NCBI GenBank assembly: GCA_028706475.1
Contig: JAQWBI010000016.1
Span: forward strand, 1-40,090
Reading direction: 5' to 3'
Length of the DNA: 40,090 bases
From: Candidatus Cloacimonadota bacterium
Lineage (GTDB): Bacteria > Cloacimonadota > Cloacimonadia > Cloacimonadales > Cloacimonadaceae
Part shown: one piece after another, positions 6,592-15,519 of the stretch
Position numbering within the stretch: position 1 is the stretch's first letter
Layout of the letters: every line of letters starts with the position of its first letter
The notes under the pieces: generated by a model
Seen by the model: only the letters and a program-made list of their open reading frames with translations
What the model was told of the DNA's origin: nothing
The model's database searches: none
Translations under genes and position numbers: made by a program

Positions 6592-9534
6592 ATGCGTATT
6601 GTGCTTTTAGGATTACTTCTCTTTGCCCTGATAACTCCGATTATGGGGCAAACAGGGGGGGAAGTAATTGAGGATTTCGAGAGTGGTATTGTACAGTTGG
6701 ATTCCTGGCTCGATGAAGACCTGCAGCCCTCCGCTTGGATACTGGATACTCAAAACACTCATGCTTCATCCCAATATTCCTTGAAATTGACTGGTAACAC
6801 CTGGAAACAACAATCAATCACGCCATTTCCCACTCAACACAATACAGTAATCGAATTCTGGGCATACCACATCTCTCAGGGTACAGTACGCGGTTTGGGA
6901 TTTTCCGATGGGGAAAACCAACTTTTCTACAGCATCGACGGCAGCCGAATCCTGGATCTGGAGCAATGGGTACCAGTGTATCAAGGCTCAAAGCCAAGTG
7001 GAAGCTGGAACCATTATTGCCTGCCTTTGGGCTCCGATTGGGAGAGCTTTTTTGGCTATTTTCCCCAAATCACTTCCATCATCTATGTGAACGATCTGGA
7101 TCAAAACCCTACAAACTCAGTATGGTTCGATAGCCTGATAAACATCAGCGACACTCTGCCCATAGCCCCGCAAGTAAGCATTTCTACGAATATTCCAGCA
7201 AAGATCAATCATCGTTATGTAGGCATCCAGTTTTCTGCCCAAATCATCGATCCGGATAGCGATGTTTTCAGCTATTATTGGAGCTTCGGCGATTCTCTTT
7301 ACAGCAACGAAGCATCTCCTTATCACGTGTTTGATGTTCTCGATGCCCATCAGTACACAGTGAACCTGATCGTGACTGACGATACAGGGAAACGAGGCTT
7401 TGCTGCTACTCAGATCAACCCTGATCCAGGTCCCAGTTCCCTGCCCTTGACGTTAAACTTTGTGGGCGATGTGATGCTCGCCAGGCGCTATGACTCGCAG
7501 ATTATCCCCTATTATGGCATAGACTATATTTTCTCTCCTACCTACTCCATGCTGGGCGGAGCTGCGGACGTATCAATCGCCAATCTGGAAGTGGTGCTAG
7601 CCAATACCGGCAGTCCTCATCCCACAAAATCAGTGGTTTACCGCGGCAATCCGAGTAACATGCAAGGTTTAGTCGTAGCAGGCATAGAAAACGTGTGCCT
7701 GGCAAACAACCATACGCTGGACTACGGTCTGCCGGCATTGAACCAAACCAGAGCTTTATTGGAAGCAAACGGCATCGGCTTCAGCGGAGCAGGCGCAAAT
7801 TCCTACGAAGCCTACCTTCCCTCATTTATCCATCAAAAAGGCATCAGCATCGCACTCTTGCGCAGCAGCGACCGCACCGGCCAATACAACAATGCCCAGC
7901 CCTATCTGCATGCTGGATTTGACAAAGAAGGCTTTGCTTATATGACCCCTTATTACAATGCTTTGCAAATACAAGCAGTGGATGGTATTGCAGATCTCAA
8001 GATTATCGAGATGCATAGCGGCAGCGAGTATTCCACCTGTCCTGGAGAAGATTATGGCAAAAGCAATCCTTTTCTTGGAGATATTCAGGATGAAGATTAT
8101 TCCTATCGCAGCGATGTGCCGCGCCAATGGGATCGCGAGATTCGTCAAAGTGCAATCGACAACGGAGCGGATCTGGTAATAGTACATCACCCCCACATCG
8201 TGCATGGTATGGAGCTTTACAACGGTAAAGTGATCGCACATTCTTTGGGCAATTTCGTTTTTGATCTGGATTATCCCGAATGTATGAACTCCGCAATATT
8301 GTACGTTGACGCTTATCCGGACGGATTCAAGAATCACTACCTAAGGCCTGTATTTATTGATGGGTACATCCCGAAACCCGCCACTGGGCAGCTAGGCATC
8401 CACATCCTGGATTACATCGCCATGAAAAGCCGAGAACTGGACACAATTGTAGTAGTGGACAAAGAAGAACTGAAAGCATCCGTTCCCTTGGTTCCCGAAG
8501 CTCTGAACGCAGTTTCTCACACTTTCTTGCTGGACACACCTCTGGTACATCGTGAAGGGGGTTCTCAGTACACTGCTCCTCACAAACTCCCCAGATACGG
8601 CAGTATCAGTTCTGTGGATTATCCGGGACCGGCGCAAGACACTCAAATACGCTTGGGCAGAGAGCTGGTATGGTTTGGAGATTTTGAGGATGCGGGATGT
8701 AACCTGTGGGATGTGGCAGAATACTCCGATATCGCCATGGATGGAGCCCGCAGCGCCTCTTTCTCCGGTACCACCACCAGCGCTCAAACTGCCACAATCT
8801 CGCAAAAGATGAAGATATACGACCCCTTAAAAAGCTTCACTTTGCATGGCTGGATATTCACCCAAAATGCCCAAAGTGCAAACATCACTGTTCGCTTTTA
8901 CAATAACCGGACGGCATACTCTCCCATCCACAGCGAAGACATCACTACGAACGTTAGCGGAAATATGCCCTGGAAATACTTCTATAAAGACCTCGTAGTA
9001 CCTGCCAACGCATGGTATTTTGACATTCGGCTCAGTTTTACCGGAACCGGGAATAGCCGCTCCAAAGCTTGGTTTGACAACGTTGGCCTCATCCAATGGG
9101 AGGACTGGTTGCCTCATGAACAGACTCAGATAATGTATCCCAACGACTTCTATTGGTTCCAGCTCCGGACAGCTGAAGGGGTCAAATCAATAAGCTGCAA
9201 CATTTTAGAAACATCGCTATCCCCTGCTCGTGAGAGACACGGCAATTCTAATCCTCCATCGGCTTTGCCAGTTACCGTGTATCCCAATCCCTTCAGAGCA
9301 GAAACCACCATCTGTATCGAAACCACCGCCAAAAGTCCAATCTCCGTGAAAATCTACAATATCAAAGGCCAGCTGGTTCGCAGTCTTCAAGATGATGTCC
9401 CCGGTTACTCAAAACACAGCTTGACCTGGGACAGTAAGGATAGCAATGGCCAAAGCGTAGCCTCCGGATTGTATTTCTTCAAAGTCCGGTGCGGAGAGCG
9501 TGTAAGCATGCGGAAAGCGATATTGTTGAAATAG
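6592..9534 (+). CDS. Exported CapA-family phosphoesterase with PKD and C-terminal sorting domain
   Basis: This is a 980-residue secreted protein. Residues 1-20 (MRIVLLGLLLFALITPIMGQ) form a signal peptide, and a GGGAGG at 6582-6587 fixes the ATG at 6592. Residues 25-180 look like a beta-sandwich carbohydrate-binding module. Residues 190-275 are PKD-like (YYWSFGDS, HQYTVNLIVTDDTG). Residues 286-610 form a CapA/PgsA metallophosphatase-like domain with FVGDVMLAR, IANLEVVL, NNHTLDYG and HSLGNFVFD. Residues 690-845 form a second beta-sandwich (FGDFEDAG to AWFDNVGLI). Residues 890-980 carry VYPNPF, KIYNIKGQLVR and SGLYFFKV, the type IX secretion/FlgD-Ig tail that directs proteins to the cell surface. 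CapA proteins are linked to poly-gamma-glutamate and capsule metabolism, but in this exported form the substrate is unknown. The gene is divergent from kbl and stands alone. Confidence 0.85.
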   Translation: MRIVLLGLLLFALITPIMGQTGGEVIEDFESGIVQLDSWLDEDLQPSAWILDTQNTHASSQYSLKLTGNTWKQQSITPFPTQHNTVIEFWAYHISQGTVRGLGFSDGENQLFYSIDGSRILDLEQWVPVYQGSKPSGSWNHYCLPLGSDWESFFGYFPQITSIIYVNDLDQNPTNSVWFDSLINISDTLPIAPQVSISTNIPAKINHRYVGIQFSAQIIDPDSDVFSYYWSFGDSLYSNEASPYHVFDVLDAHQYTVNLIVTDDTGKRGFAATQINPDPGPSSLPLTLNFVGDVMLARRYDSQIIPYYGIDYIFSPTYSMLGGAADVSIANLEVVLANTGSPHPTKSVVYRGNPSNMQGLVVAGIENVCLANNHTLDYGLPALNQTRALLEANGIGFSGAGANSYEAYLPSFIHQKGISIALLRSSDRTGQYNNAQPYLHAGFDKEGFAYMTPYYNALQIQAVDGIADLKIIEMHSGSEYSTCPGEDYGKSNPFLGDIQDEDYSYRSDVPRQWDREIRQSAIDNGADLVIVHHPHIVHGMELYNGKVIAHSLGNFVFDLDYPECMNSAILYVDAYPDGFKNHYLRPVFIDGYIPKPATGQLGIHILDYIAMKSRELDTIVVVDKEELKASVPLVPEALNAVSHTFLLDTPLVHREGGSQYTAPHKLPRYGSISSVDYPGPAQDTQIRLGRELVWFGDFEDAGCNLWDVAEYSDIAMDGARSASFSGTTTSAQTATISQKMKIYDPLKSFTLHGWIFTQNAQSANITVRFYNNRTAYSPIHSEDITTNVSGNMPWKYFYKDLVVPANAWYFDIRLSFTGTGNSRSKAWFDNVGLIQWEDWLPHEQTQIMYPNDFYWFQLRTAEGVKSISCNILETSLSPARERHGNSNPPSALPVTVYPNPFRAETTICIETTAKSPISVKIYNIKGQLVRSLQDDVPGYSKHSLTWDSKDSNGQSVASGLYFFKVRCGERVSMRKAILLK

Positions 9535-9599
9535 TTGCACACTCACAATCCCGGAGCATGCAGACTGCTTATCTCATCACCTCAGAATCAGCGAGATGT

Positions 9600-9664
9600 G
9601 AAGCAGATATAAACGCATCATCATCGAGTGCTGACAGCATGAAAACACCTTGATATCCCCTTCA
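9600..9664 (+). repeat. Dispersed palindromic repeat, diverged copy D
   Basis: The 65 bases starting GAAGCAGATATAAACGCATC align without gaps to the consensus of copies A, B and C, and I count about 47 of 65 identities by hand. The central GAGTGCTGAC and the right-hand TTGATATC are preserved. It lies between the end of the CapA gene and the acyl-CoA dehydrogenase promoter region. It is the most decayed copy, so confidence is lower. Confidence 0.5.
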
Positions 9665-9760
9665 GCACTAACCAAACCTGACAGCAGAACCTTTCAGGAG
9701 GCTTATGCAGGACATACCACGCACTAAATTGCTACAAACAAGGCGCAGATCATTTTGGGC

Positions 9761-9828
9761 TTGACATATAATGCCATTTTACTGGATGATACTCAGAACC
9801 CAACAGTTAATAATTACAGGAGATACAC
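9761..9828 (+). promoter_or_regulatory. Possible promoter and leader of the acyl-CoA dehydrogenase operon
   Basis: TTGACA (9761-9766) is followed at once by TATAAT (9767-9772). The two cannot serve as one promoter with normal spacing. Either TATAAT is the -10 with a weak -35 further upstream, or TTGACA is the -35 with a poor -10 near GATGAT (9785-9790). AGGAGA at 9818-9823 is a good ribosome-binding site for the ATG at 9829. Confidence 0.35.
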
Positions 9829-10974
9829 ATGGAATACTTTTTGACTGATGACCAATTGGAAATGCAGGAAATTGCCCGCAGAATTGCCAACGAAAAGATG
9901 AAACCCCTTTCCGAGCATTATGATCAGGAAGGGATATTCCCTTGGGATATAGTGGAAATAATGCGTCAGAGCGACCTCTTTGCCATTCTGATCCCGGAAG
10001 ATTATGACGGCATCAGCGGCAAGGTTATGGATCTCGCCGTTGTCACCGAAGAGCTTTGCGCAGTAGATGCAGGTATTGCGCTGGCATTCGGAGCCACCGG
10101 ATTGGGTATGTATCCCATACTCATCGCTGGGAGTGAAGAGCAAAAGAAGAAATATCTGCCCATCATTGCCGCAGGAGAACAGCTTGCAGCGTTTGCGCTT
10201 ACAGAAGCCAACGCCGGTAGTGACGCCGGAGCCATCGAAACCACTGCCCGCAAAGAGGGAGATTATTATATCCTGAACGGTACCAAACAATGGATCACAA
10301 ATGGCGGCGAAGCGGGCATTTACACTGTATTTGCCATGACGGACAAGAATAAAGGTGCCAGAGGTTGTTCCTGCTTCATAGTAGAGAAAGATACCCCCGG
10401 CTTTACTTTCGGTAAAAAAGAAAACAAAATGGGTATCCGTGCCAGTGCTACTCGAGAACTTATCTTCGAAGACTGCAAAGTTCCTGCGGAAAACCTGCTG
10501 GGTCGCGAAGGCACCGGATTTATCACAGCAATGAAGGTGTTCGACAAATCCCGCCCCATGGTTGGTTCACAGGCCGTCGGCGTTGCCCGCGGAGCCTTTG
10601 AAGCTGCTGCCCGTTATTCCAAAGAACGCCAACAGTTTGGCAAACCTATCTCCAGCTTCCAAGCCATTCAGTTTATGCTGGCAGATATGGCCACTCAAAT
10701 CGAAGCAGCGCGCGCTTTAGTGTTTCAAACCGCAAAGATGGTGGATGCCGGCATCAAAAACTACTCCAAAGAAAGCGCTATGTGCAAATACTTTGCCAGC
10801 GATGTGGCAATGAAGGTGACCACCGACGCCGTTCAAATCCTGGGTGGATATGGCTACATGAAAGAGTATCCAGTGGAAAAAATGATGCGCGACGCCAAAA
10901 TCCTGCAAATCTACGAAGGAACAAACCAGATTCAACGCGGAATCGTGGCCTCAAACATCCTCAAAGAGTTCTGA
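9829..10974 (+). CDS. Short-chain acyl-CoA dehydrogenase (butyryl-CoA dehydrogenase-like)
   Basis: This FAD enzyme oxidises, or in fermenters reduces, the alpha-beta bond of short acyl-CoAs. It has 381 residues, normal for the family. The N-terminal helical domain is followed by the FAD-contacting AFALTEANAGSDAGA and WITNGG segments (about 125-160), then the C-terminal helical domain with RQQFGKPISSFQAIQFMLADM. The catalytic base is the glutamate of QIYEGTNQIQRG near residue 365, the position used by short-chain, butyryl-CoA and glutaryl-type enzymes. No electron-transfer flavoprotein genes are next to it, so its partner must lie elsewhere. It starts an operon: the next ATG lies two bases past its stop. 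Confidence 0.93.
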   Translation: MEYFLTDDQLEMQEIARRIANEKMKPLSEHYDQEGIFPWDIVEIMRQSDLFAILIPEDYDGISGKVMDLAVVTEELCAVDAGIALAFGATGLGMYPILIAGSEEQKKKYLPIIAAGEQLAAFALTEANAGSDAGAIETTARKEGDYYILNGTKQWITNGGEAGIYTVFAMTDKNKGARGCSCFIVEKDTPGFTFGKKENKMGIRASATRELIFEDCKVPAENLLGREGTGFITAMKVFDKSRPMVGSQAVGVARGAFEAAARYSKERQQFGKPISSFQAIQFMLADMATQIEAARALVFQTAKMVDAGIKNYSKESAMCKYFASDVAMKVTTDAVQILGGYGYMKEYPVEKMMRDAKILQIYEGTNQIQRGIVASNILKEF

Positions 10975-10976
10975 TA

Positions 10977-11312
10977 ATGCACGAGTGGATTGAAGAGCTG
11001 CCCGTGGCGATCACTGTTTGCGACACAAACGCCATCATAACTGAAATGAATGAAAAAGCAGCACTTACAAACGCTGCTCATGGCGGCAAAGAGCTCATTG
11101 GACACAGTCTGTACAATTGCCATCAGCCACGCAGTATCGAAATCATACGGCATATGCTGGCCACAGGTGAGCCCAATACATATACCATAGACAAAGCCGG
11201 TCAGAAGAAACTAATCCATCAACAACCCTGGTACAAGGACGGCAAAATTGCGGGATTGGTGGAGTTTTCCATAGTACTGCCCGCCGAAATGCCGCATTAC
11301 ATACGTGGCTAA
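10977..11312 (+). CDS. Single-domain PAS protein
   Basis: This 111-residue protein is essentially one PAS domain with no visible output domain. It begins MHEWIEELPVAITVCDTNAI, then EMNEKAA, GGKELIGHSLYNCHQP (about 35-53) and the closing strands KLIHQQPWYKDGKIAGLVEF. The NCHQP element resembles the DUF438-associated/PAS_10-type PAS found alone in clostridia. The ATG at 10977 lies two bases after the dehydrogenase stop, so it is translationally coupled. The ligand (heme, flavin, fatty acid or none) is not evident. A sensory or protein-interaction role is inferred. Confidence 0.8.
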   Translation: MHEWIEELPVAITVCDTNAIITEMNEKAALTNAAHGGKELIGHSLYNCHQPRSIEIIRHMLATGEPNTYTIDKAGQKKLIHQQPWYKDGKIAGLVEFSIVLPAEMPHYIRG

Positions 11313-11835
11313 GATACTGATCCATACTTGCTGTGCGCCCTGCCTTATAGCGCCCTACAAACAACTGCAAAAGGCAGGGCATCAGCCAGCGGCTTTTTGG
11401 TTCAATCCCAATATCCATCCGCTTTTAGAGTATCAGAGGCGGCGCAATTGTCTGCGTGAATTTGCTGCCAATGAAGGCTTTCCACTCTATGAGCAGGATG
11501 ATTACGGTTTGGTGGATTTTCTGCAACACACCCTGGACAGAATTGATGAACGCTGTGAATACTGTTACTCCACGCGCTTAGAAGCCTGCGCTCAACGTGC
11601 GGCAAAGGAATCTTATCAGGCTTTTAGCACTACCCTCCTTTACAGCCGCTATCAGAAGCACGATCGCATCATCGAAATCTGTGAGGAATTGGCGCTGCGC
11701 TATCATTTGAGCTTTTTTTATGAAGACTGGCGTAAGCTCTGGCAGGACGGCATCAGATTGTCCAAAGAAGCCGGAATGTACCGTCAGCAATATTGCGGTT
11801 GCATATTTAGCGAGAAGGATCGATATAGTGAGTAA
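11305..11835 (+). CDS. queH: Epoxyqueuosine reductase QueH
   Basis: This reductase carries out the last step of queuosine biosynthesis, converting epoxyqueuosine in tRNA to queuosine; QueH is the non-cobalamin alternative to QueG. The 176-residue length and cysteine pattern fit: HTCCAPC (about 7-13), RCEYCY (about 82-87) and QQYCGC near the C-terminus, which bind an iron-sulfur cluster and metal. The start is the GTG at 11305, overlapping the PAS gene by 8 nt; the reading MAKILIHTCCAPC agrees with the family N-terminus. No other queuosine gene is in the window, so its placement with an acyl-CoA dehydrogenase and a PAS protein is not explained by pathway. Confidence 0.9.
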   Translation: MAKILIHTCCAPCLIAPYKQLQKAGHQPAAFWFNPNIHPLLEYQRRRNCLREFAANEGFPLYEQDDYGLVDFLQHTLDRIDERCEYCYSTRLEACAQRAAKESYQAFSTTLLYSRYQKHDRIIEICEELALRYHLSFFYEDWRKLWQDGIRLSKEAGMYRQQYCGCIFSEKDRYSE

Positions 11836-12760
11836 ATACGAAGAGATTAATCTGGATGAAATGAGAGTATATTCCGTGACAGATCGTTTTAGCAAAGTTG
11901 ACCTTTCGCTGTTCGCGCAGAAAGGGGCGGTAAACACTGCTACATTGTTGGAATGCCTGCCGCAAGTCCTCAGTGCCAAGGATATCAAGGAACTGGTGGC
12001 GTCCTGCCGAACAGCCAAAGCCAAAGGTAAAGCTATCATAATCGGAATGGGCGGTCACGTAATCAAATGCGGTCTTGCCCCTCTCATCATAGAATTGATG
12101 GAAGCCGGCTATGTGTCTGCCATAGCAGTGAACGGTTCGGTCGTTATTCACGATTTTGAGATCGCTTTTTGGGGTGCAACATCTGAAGATGTATCCGAGT
12201 CTTTGGCAGATGGTTCATTCGGACTTGCCTTTGAGACATGTCACAACATCAACAGCTGCATCACAAAAGCATCGGAAGAGGGCTTGGGCTTTGGTGAAGC
12301 CATCGGTGCAGAGATACTGAAGAATGCACCGAATGCTGAGATATCCTTGCTGGGAATGGCATATAAACACGGAGTACCTGTAACTGTGCATGTGGCGGTC
12401 GGTACAGACATAATCCATCAAACTCCCTGCGCGGATGGCAAGGCTATCGGGGATTGCTCTTTGAGGGATTTCAGGATTCTGGCACAGAGGATCTGCGGAC
12501 TGCACGACGGAGGTGTGTATCTGAATTTCGGCTCTGCTGTTATCCTGCCCGAAGTGTTCCTGAAAGCGCTGAATACCGCTCGCAATATCCACGGCGAAGT
12601 ACGCAATTTCAGTACCGCAGTGTTCGATATGAACCGGCATTACCGGGCAATGGTGAATGTGGTGCAACGCCCTGTGGAAACTGGCGGAAAAGGGTATTAC
12701 TTTGTCGGTCAGCACGAGCTTTTACTACCGATCTTGATTAAGTCCATTTTGTATAGCTGA
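11828..12760 (+). CDS. Conserved protein of unknown function, Rossmann-like appearance
   Basis: I do not recognise a named family for these 310 residues. Striking stretches are AIIIGMGGHVIKCGLAPLI (about 66-84), AVNGSVVIHDFEIAFWGATS (about 103-122), VTVHVAVGTDIIHQTP and NFGSAVILPEVFLKALN. The glycine-rich segments at strand ends suggest an alpha/beta nucleotide-binding fold, and the general look recalls deoxyhypusine-synthase-like NAD-binding proteins, but that is only an impression. The chosen start is the GTG at 11828, inside queH with an 8-nt overlap, preceded by AGAAGGA at 11813-11819. A longer frame starting at 11720 is overlap with queH. There is no transmembrane or signal segment. It ends the operon. 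Confidence 0.7.
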   Translation: MSKYEEINLDEMRVYSVTDRFSKVDLSLFAQKGAVNTATLLECLPQVLSAKDIKELVASCRTAKAKGKAIIIGMGGHVIKCGLAPLIIELMEAGYVSAIAVNGSVVIHDFEIAFWGATSEDVSESLADGSFGLAFETCHNINSCITKASEEGLGFGEAIGAEILKNAPNAEISLLGMAYKHGVPVTVHVAVGTDIIHQTPCADGKAIGDCSLRDFRILAQRICGLHDGGVYLNFGSAVILPEVFLKALNTARNIHGEVRNFSTAVFDMNRHYRAMVNVVQRPVETGGKGYYFVGQHELLLPILIKSILYS

Positions 12761-13090
12761 TCCCGGGATTCCCATCTTCCAATGTCATCCATAGAGGCTA
12801 TATTTACGTGTTCTGCGAACCAGCATGATATATTGGTAGCTCATTGAGAGCCTTGCTGAAGATGGTTTACGATCCCAATGAGTTCGATTCGAAGCATAGC
12901 ATATCCCGTCTTCTGAAGATAGCGAGACTGTTGCCTACGTAATTCTTCCTTGATACGAGAGAAGAATAGATAAGAGACTGCAAGAATTTGTGCTAATATC
13001 AGCAAAAAAATCCCTTGCCTATTCTAAGTAGACTAGAAAAGTGGTACAAAAATAAATCGGGCTTTGTTCTCGAAGCCTGTGGGAGAGTGA
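12761..13090. other. Intergenic region before the Rnf operon
   Basis: There is no intact gene here. One plus-strand frame at 12829-12942 is open for 37 codons and reads LRALLKMVYDPNEFDSKHSI and on to ARLLPT. A second frame around 12950-13030 reads RRIDKRLQEFVLISAKKSL. Both have a protein-like composition and could be pieces of a decayed gene, perhaps a transposase, but I cannot assign them. No convincing promoter stands out; the Rnf promoter must lie here or further upstream. GGGAGAG just before 13091 is the rnfC ribosome-binding site. Confidence 0.4.
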
Positions 13091-14410
13091 ATGCGACTAA
13101 AAACCTTTCCTGGGGGTATCCACCCTCACGATCAAAAGCATTATTCGAAAGACGCAACCATCCTAAAGTTTCCCACCCCCAATCGTGTGATCATTCACCT
13201 GTCTCAACACATCGGATCTCCATCCGCTCCCATTGTGGAAGTGGGTGATTCAGTATTGAAGGGGCAGATAATCGCCGAAGCAACCGGCTTTGTTTCACTT
13301 ACTCAACACGCTTCCATCAGTGGTAAAGTAAGTAAGATCGGGAATTTCATGCATCCCACAGGCATCATGTCCACCGCCATCGAAATCACCTCCGACGGGA
13401 TGGATCGAATGATTGATTTGCACGATGATGAGAATTTCATGGAGCTCTCAGTCGATGTCATGAAAGAACGCATCACTGCTGCCGGTATCTGCGGTATGGG
13501 AGGAGCCGGCTTCCCCAGCCACGTAAAGTTAACTCCACCTGCTGATAAGCCCATCGATGTGGCGATTCTGAACGGAGTGGAGTGCGAGCCCTACCTCACC
13601 AGTGACTATCGCCTGATGCTGGAGCGCGCTGAAGACATCATTCACGGTCTGAAAGTGATCATGAAAGTAACAGGTGCCAAAAAAGGGATGATCGGTATAG
13701 AAGCTAATAAACCGGATGCCATTGCTCTGATGCAAAAGCTTTGTGCAAAACACCCAAACCTGGAAGTGGTAGGCCTCAAACTACAATATCCCCAAGGAGC
13801 GGAGAAACAACTGATCTTTGCCGCTACCGGACGCAAAGTACCTGCCGGAGGACTGCCCATGACAGTTGGAGTAGTTGTACAAAACGTCGGTACTGCAGTT
13901 GCCATTTATGAAGCCGTCCGCTATGCAAAACCCCTCATTGAGCGTGTGATCAGCGTTACTGGCTCCATTGTAAAGAAGCCACAGAATTTCCTTGCCCCCA
14001 TTGGTACCATATATAGCGATTTGCTGCAAGCCTGTGATGGCACTACAACTCCCGTCGCAAAAGCTATCTCCGGTGGCCCCATGATGGGCTTTGCCTTGCC
14101 TTCTCTGGATGCAGTCATGACCAAGGGAAGCAGCGGATTGGTGTTAATGAACCAGCAGGAAGCCCGATCCCTGAAAGAACACACCTGCTTGCGCTGCGCC
14201 CGTTGCGTGGACATCTGCCCCATGAATCTGATGCCTTCCCTGATTGCCAACGCTGTAAAGTATCAGGATCTGGATGCTGCAGTAAAAGCAGGGCTGAATG
14301 ACTGCATCAAATGCGGTAGCTGCGCCTACGTGTGCCCCGCCCATATTCGTCTGGTTCAATGGATCGACACAGGCAAGATTCGTTACGCTGAAGCTCAAAG
14401 GAAAAAGTGA
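13091..14410 (+). CDS. rnfC: Rnf complex subunit RnfC (NADH-binding, 4Fe-4S)
   Basis: This is the peripheral cytoplasmic subunit of the Rnf ferredoxin:NAD+ oxidoreductase, which takes electrons to or from NAD(H). It has 439 residues, the size of clostridial RnfC and much shorter than E. coli RsxC. It opens with FPGGIHPHDQK, followed by a biotinyl-like/SLBB-type region, a Rossmann NADH/FMN domain with GMGGAGFPSHVK (about 135-146) and NGVECEPYLTSDYRL. It ends with two [4Fe-4S] motifs, CLRCARCVDICP and CIKCGSCAYVCP (about 365-420). It is first in the six-gene rnfCDGEAB operon, overlapping or touching rnfD. Confidence 0.95.
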   Translation: MRLKTFPGGIHPHDQKHYSKDATILKFPTPNRVIIHLSQHIGSPSAPIVEVGDSVLKGQIIAEATGFVSLTQHASISGKVSKIGNFMHPTGIMSTAIEITSDGMDRMIDLHDDENFMELSVDVMKERITAAGICGMGGAGFPSHVKLTPPADKPIDVAILNGVECEPYLTSDYRLMLERAEDIIHGLKVIMKVTGAKKGMIGIEANKPDAIALMQKLCAKHPNLEVVGLKLQYPQGAEKQLIFAATGRKVPAGGLPMTVGVVVQNVGTAVAIYEAVRYAKPLIERVISVTGSIVKKPQNFLAPIGTIYSDLLQACDGTTTPVAKAISGGPMMGFALPSLDAVMTKGSSGLVLMNQQEARSLKEHTCLRCARCVDICPMNLMPSLIANAVKYQDLDAAVKAGLNDCIKCGSCAYVCPAHIRLVQWIDTGKIRYAEAQRKK

Positions 14411-14412
14411 TT

Positions 14413-15519
14413 ATGAATAGCAATGATAAACTGATCGTCTCCCCCGCTCCCCATGTTCACGACAGAAGCTCGGTGAAGTATGTGATGTGGAATGTGGTGT
14501 TGGCCTTGGTTCCAGCGCTGATATTTGCCACATATTTCTGGGGAGCCAGAGCCCTCTTGCTCAGCCTCACCGGTGCCGTTACTGCTGTAGTGTGTGAAGC
14601 TGTCATTCAGAAACTGCGCAAGGTACCTGTCACTGTCCACGATGGCTCTGCTTTTCTCACGGGATTGCTGCTGGCCTTCAATATTCATGCCGGAGCGCCC
14701 ATCTGGCTGCCGATCGTTGGTGCAGTCTTTGCCATCGCCATCGGAAAGCAAGTCTTTGGCGGATTGGGAAATAACCCAGTTAACCCAGCTCTGTTGGGTC
14801 GTGCTTTCCTGCTTGCCAGTTGGCCTACTCAGATGACAGCCGGATGGGTAGCAGTAAAGAACTCGGCCATGAGCGGCCTGAACGACCTCACCCGGATTGC
14901 CGACAACCTTGCTGAGCTTTCTCCTAAAGCCTATGAATTGGTAACCTCAGCCACTCCTCTGCATGTAGCAAAGACTCTGCGTGATACCAGCTTTGTCTCC
15001 GAGATCAATGCCCAAGCCGGTGGTATCGACCTGGGCAGCAGGATCTTTAGCAGCCTTACCGAGATGGAAACCCTGAAGAGTCTGTTTTGGGGCAATATCG
15101 GTGGCTGCATCGGCGAAGTGTCTGTCTTTGCTCTTCTGCTCGGAGCTGCATACCTGCTCTACAAAAACATCATTGAATGGCGCATCCCTCTCTTCTATAT
15201 AGGTACCGTCTTCGTTCTCAGCTTTATCTTTGGCGGTATCCCCGGAAGCGGAGTATCGGTAATGCTGCCCTTCTTCCACATTTTTTCCGGTGGTTTGATG
15301 CTTGGCGCATTCTTTATGGCAACGGATTATACAACCTCGCCACTTACCAAAAAGGGTAGAATCATATATGGCATAGGTTGCGGACTGCTGACCATCATCA
15401 TCCGCCTCGTGGGTGGATATCCTGAGGGAGTAAGTTACAGTATTCTATTGATGAACGTGTTTACGCCTCTCATCGATATGCTCACTATGCCAAAGCCTTT
15501 TGGGAGGGTGAAGAAATGA
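14413..15519 (+). CDS. rnfD: Rnf complex membrane subunit RnfD
   Basis: This integral membrane subunit of Rnf carries a covalently bound FMN and takes part in ion translocation. It has about 368 residues with multiple hydrophobic helices. VTSATPLHVAKTL (about 176-188) holds the threonine to which FMN is attached in RnfD/NqrB proteins. GNNPVNPALLGRAFLLASWP is the conserved NPA segment. I chose the ATG at 14413, because AAGGA at about 14398-14402 is well spaced for it. A GTG at 14407 overlapping the rnfC stop is the alternative and adds two residues. The end overlaps rnfG by 4 nt. Confidence 0.94.
   Translation: MNSNDKLIVSPAPHVHDRSSVKYVMWNVVLALVPALIFATYFWGARALLLSLTGAVTAVVCEAVIQKLRKVPVTVHDGSAFLTGLLLAFNIHAGAPIWLPIVGAVFAIAIGKQVFGGLGNNPVNPALLGRAFLLASWPTQMTAGWVAVKNSAMSGLNDLTRIADNLAELSPKAYELVTSATPLHVAKTLRDTSFVSEINAQAGGIDLGSRIFSSLTEMETLKSLFWGNIGGCIGEVSVFALLLGAAYLLYKNIIEWRIPLFYIGTVFVLSFIFGGIPGSGVSVMLPFFHIFSGGLMLGAFFMATDYTTSPLTKKGRIIYGIGCGLLTIIIRLVGGYPEGVSYSILLMNVFTPLIDMLTMPKPFGRVKK

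Noticed and set aside
9761-9772. TTGACATATAAT as one promoter
   Set aside because: The -35 and -10 hexamers abut with no spacer, so they cannot work together as a normal sigma-70 promoter.
11720-11827. Longer start for the unassigned protein inside queH
   Set aside because: It would overlap queH by over 100 nt; the GTG at 11828 has a good AGAAGGA site and the usual short overlap.
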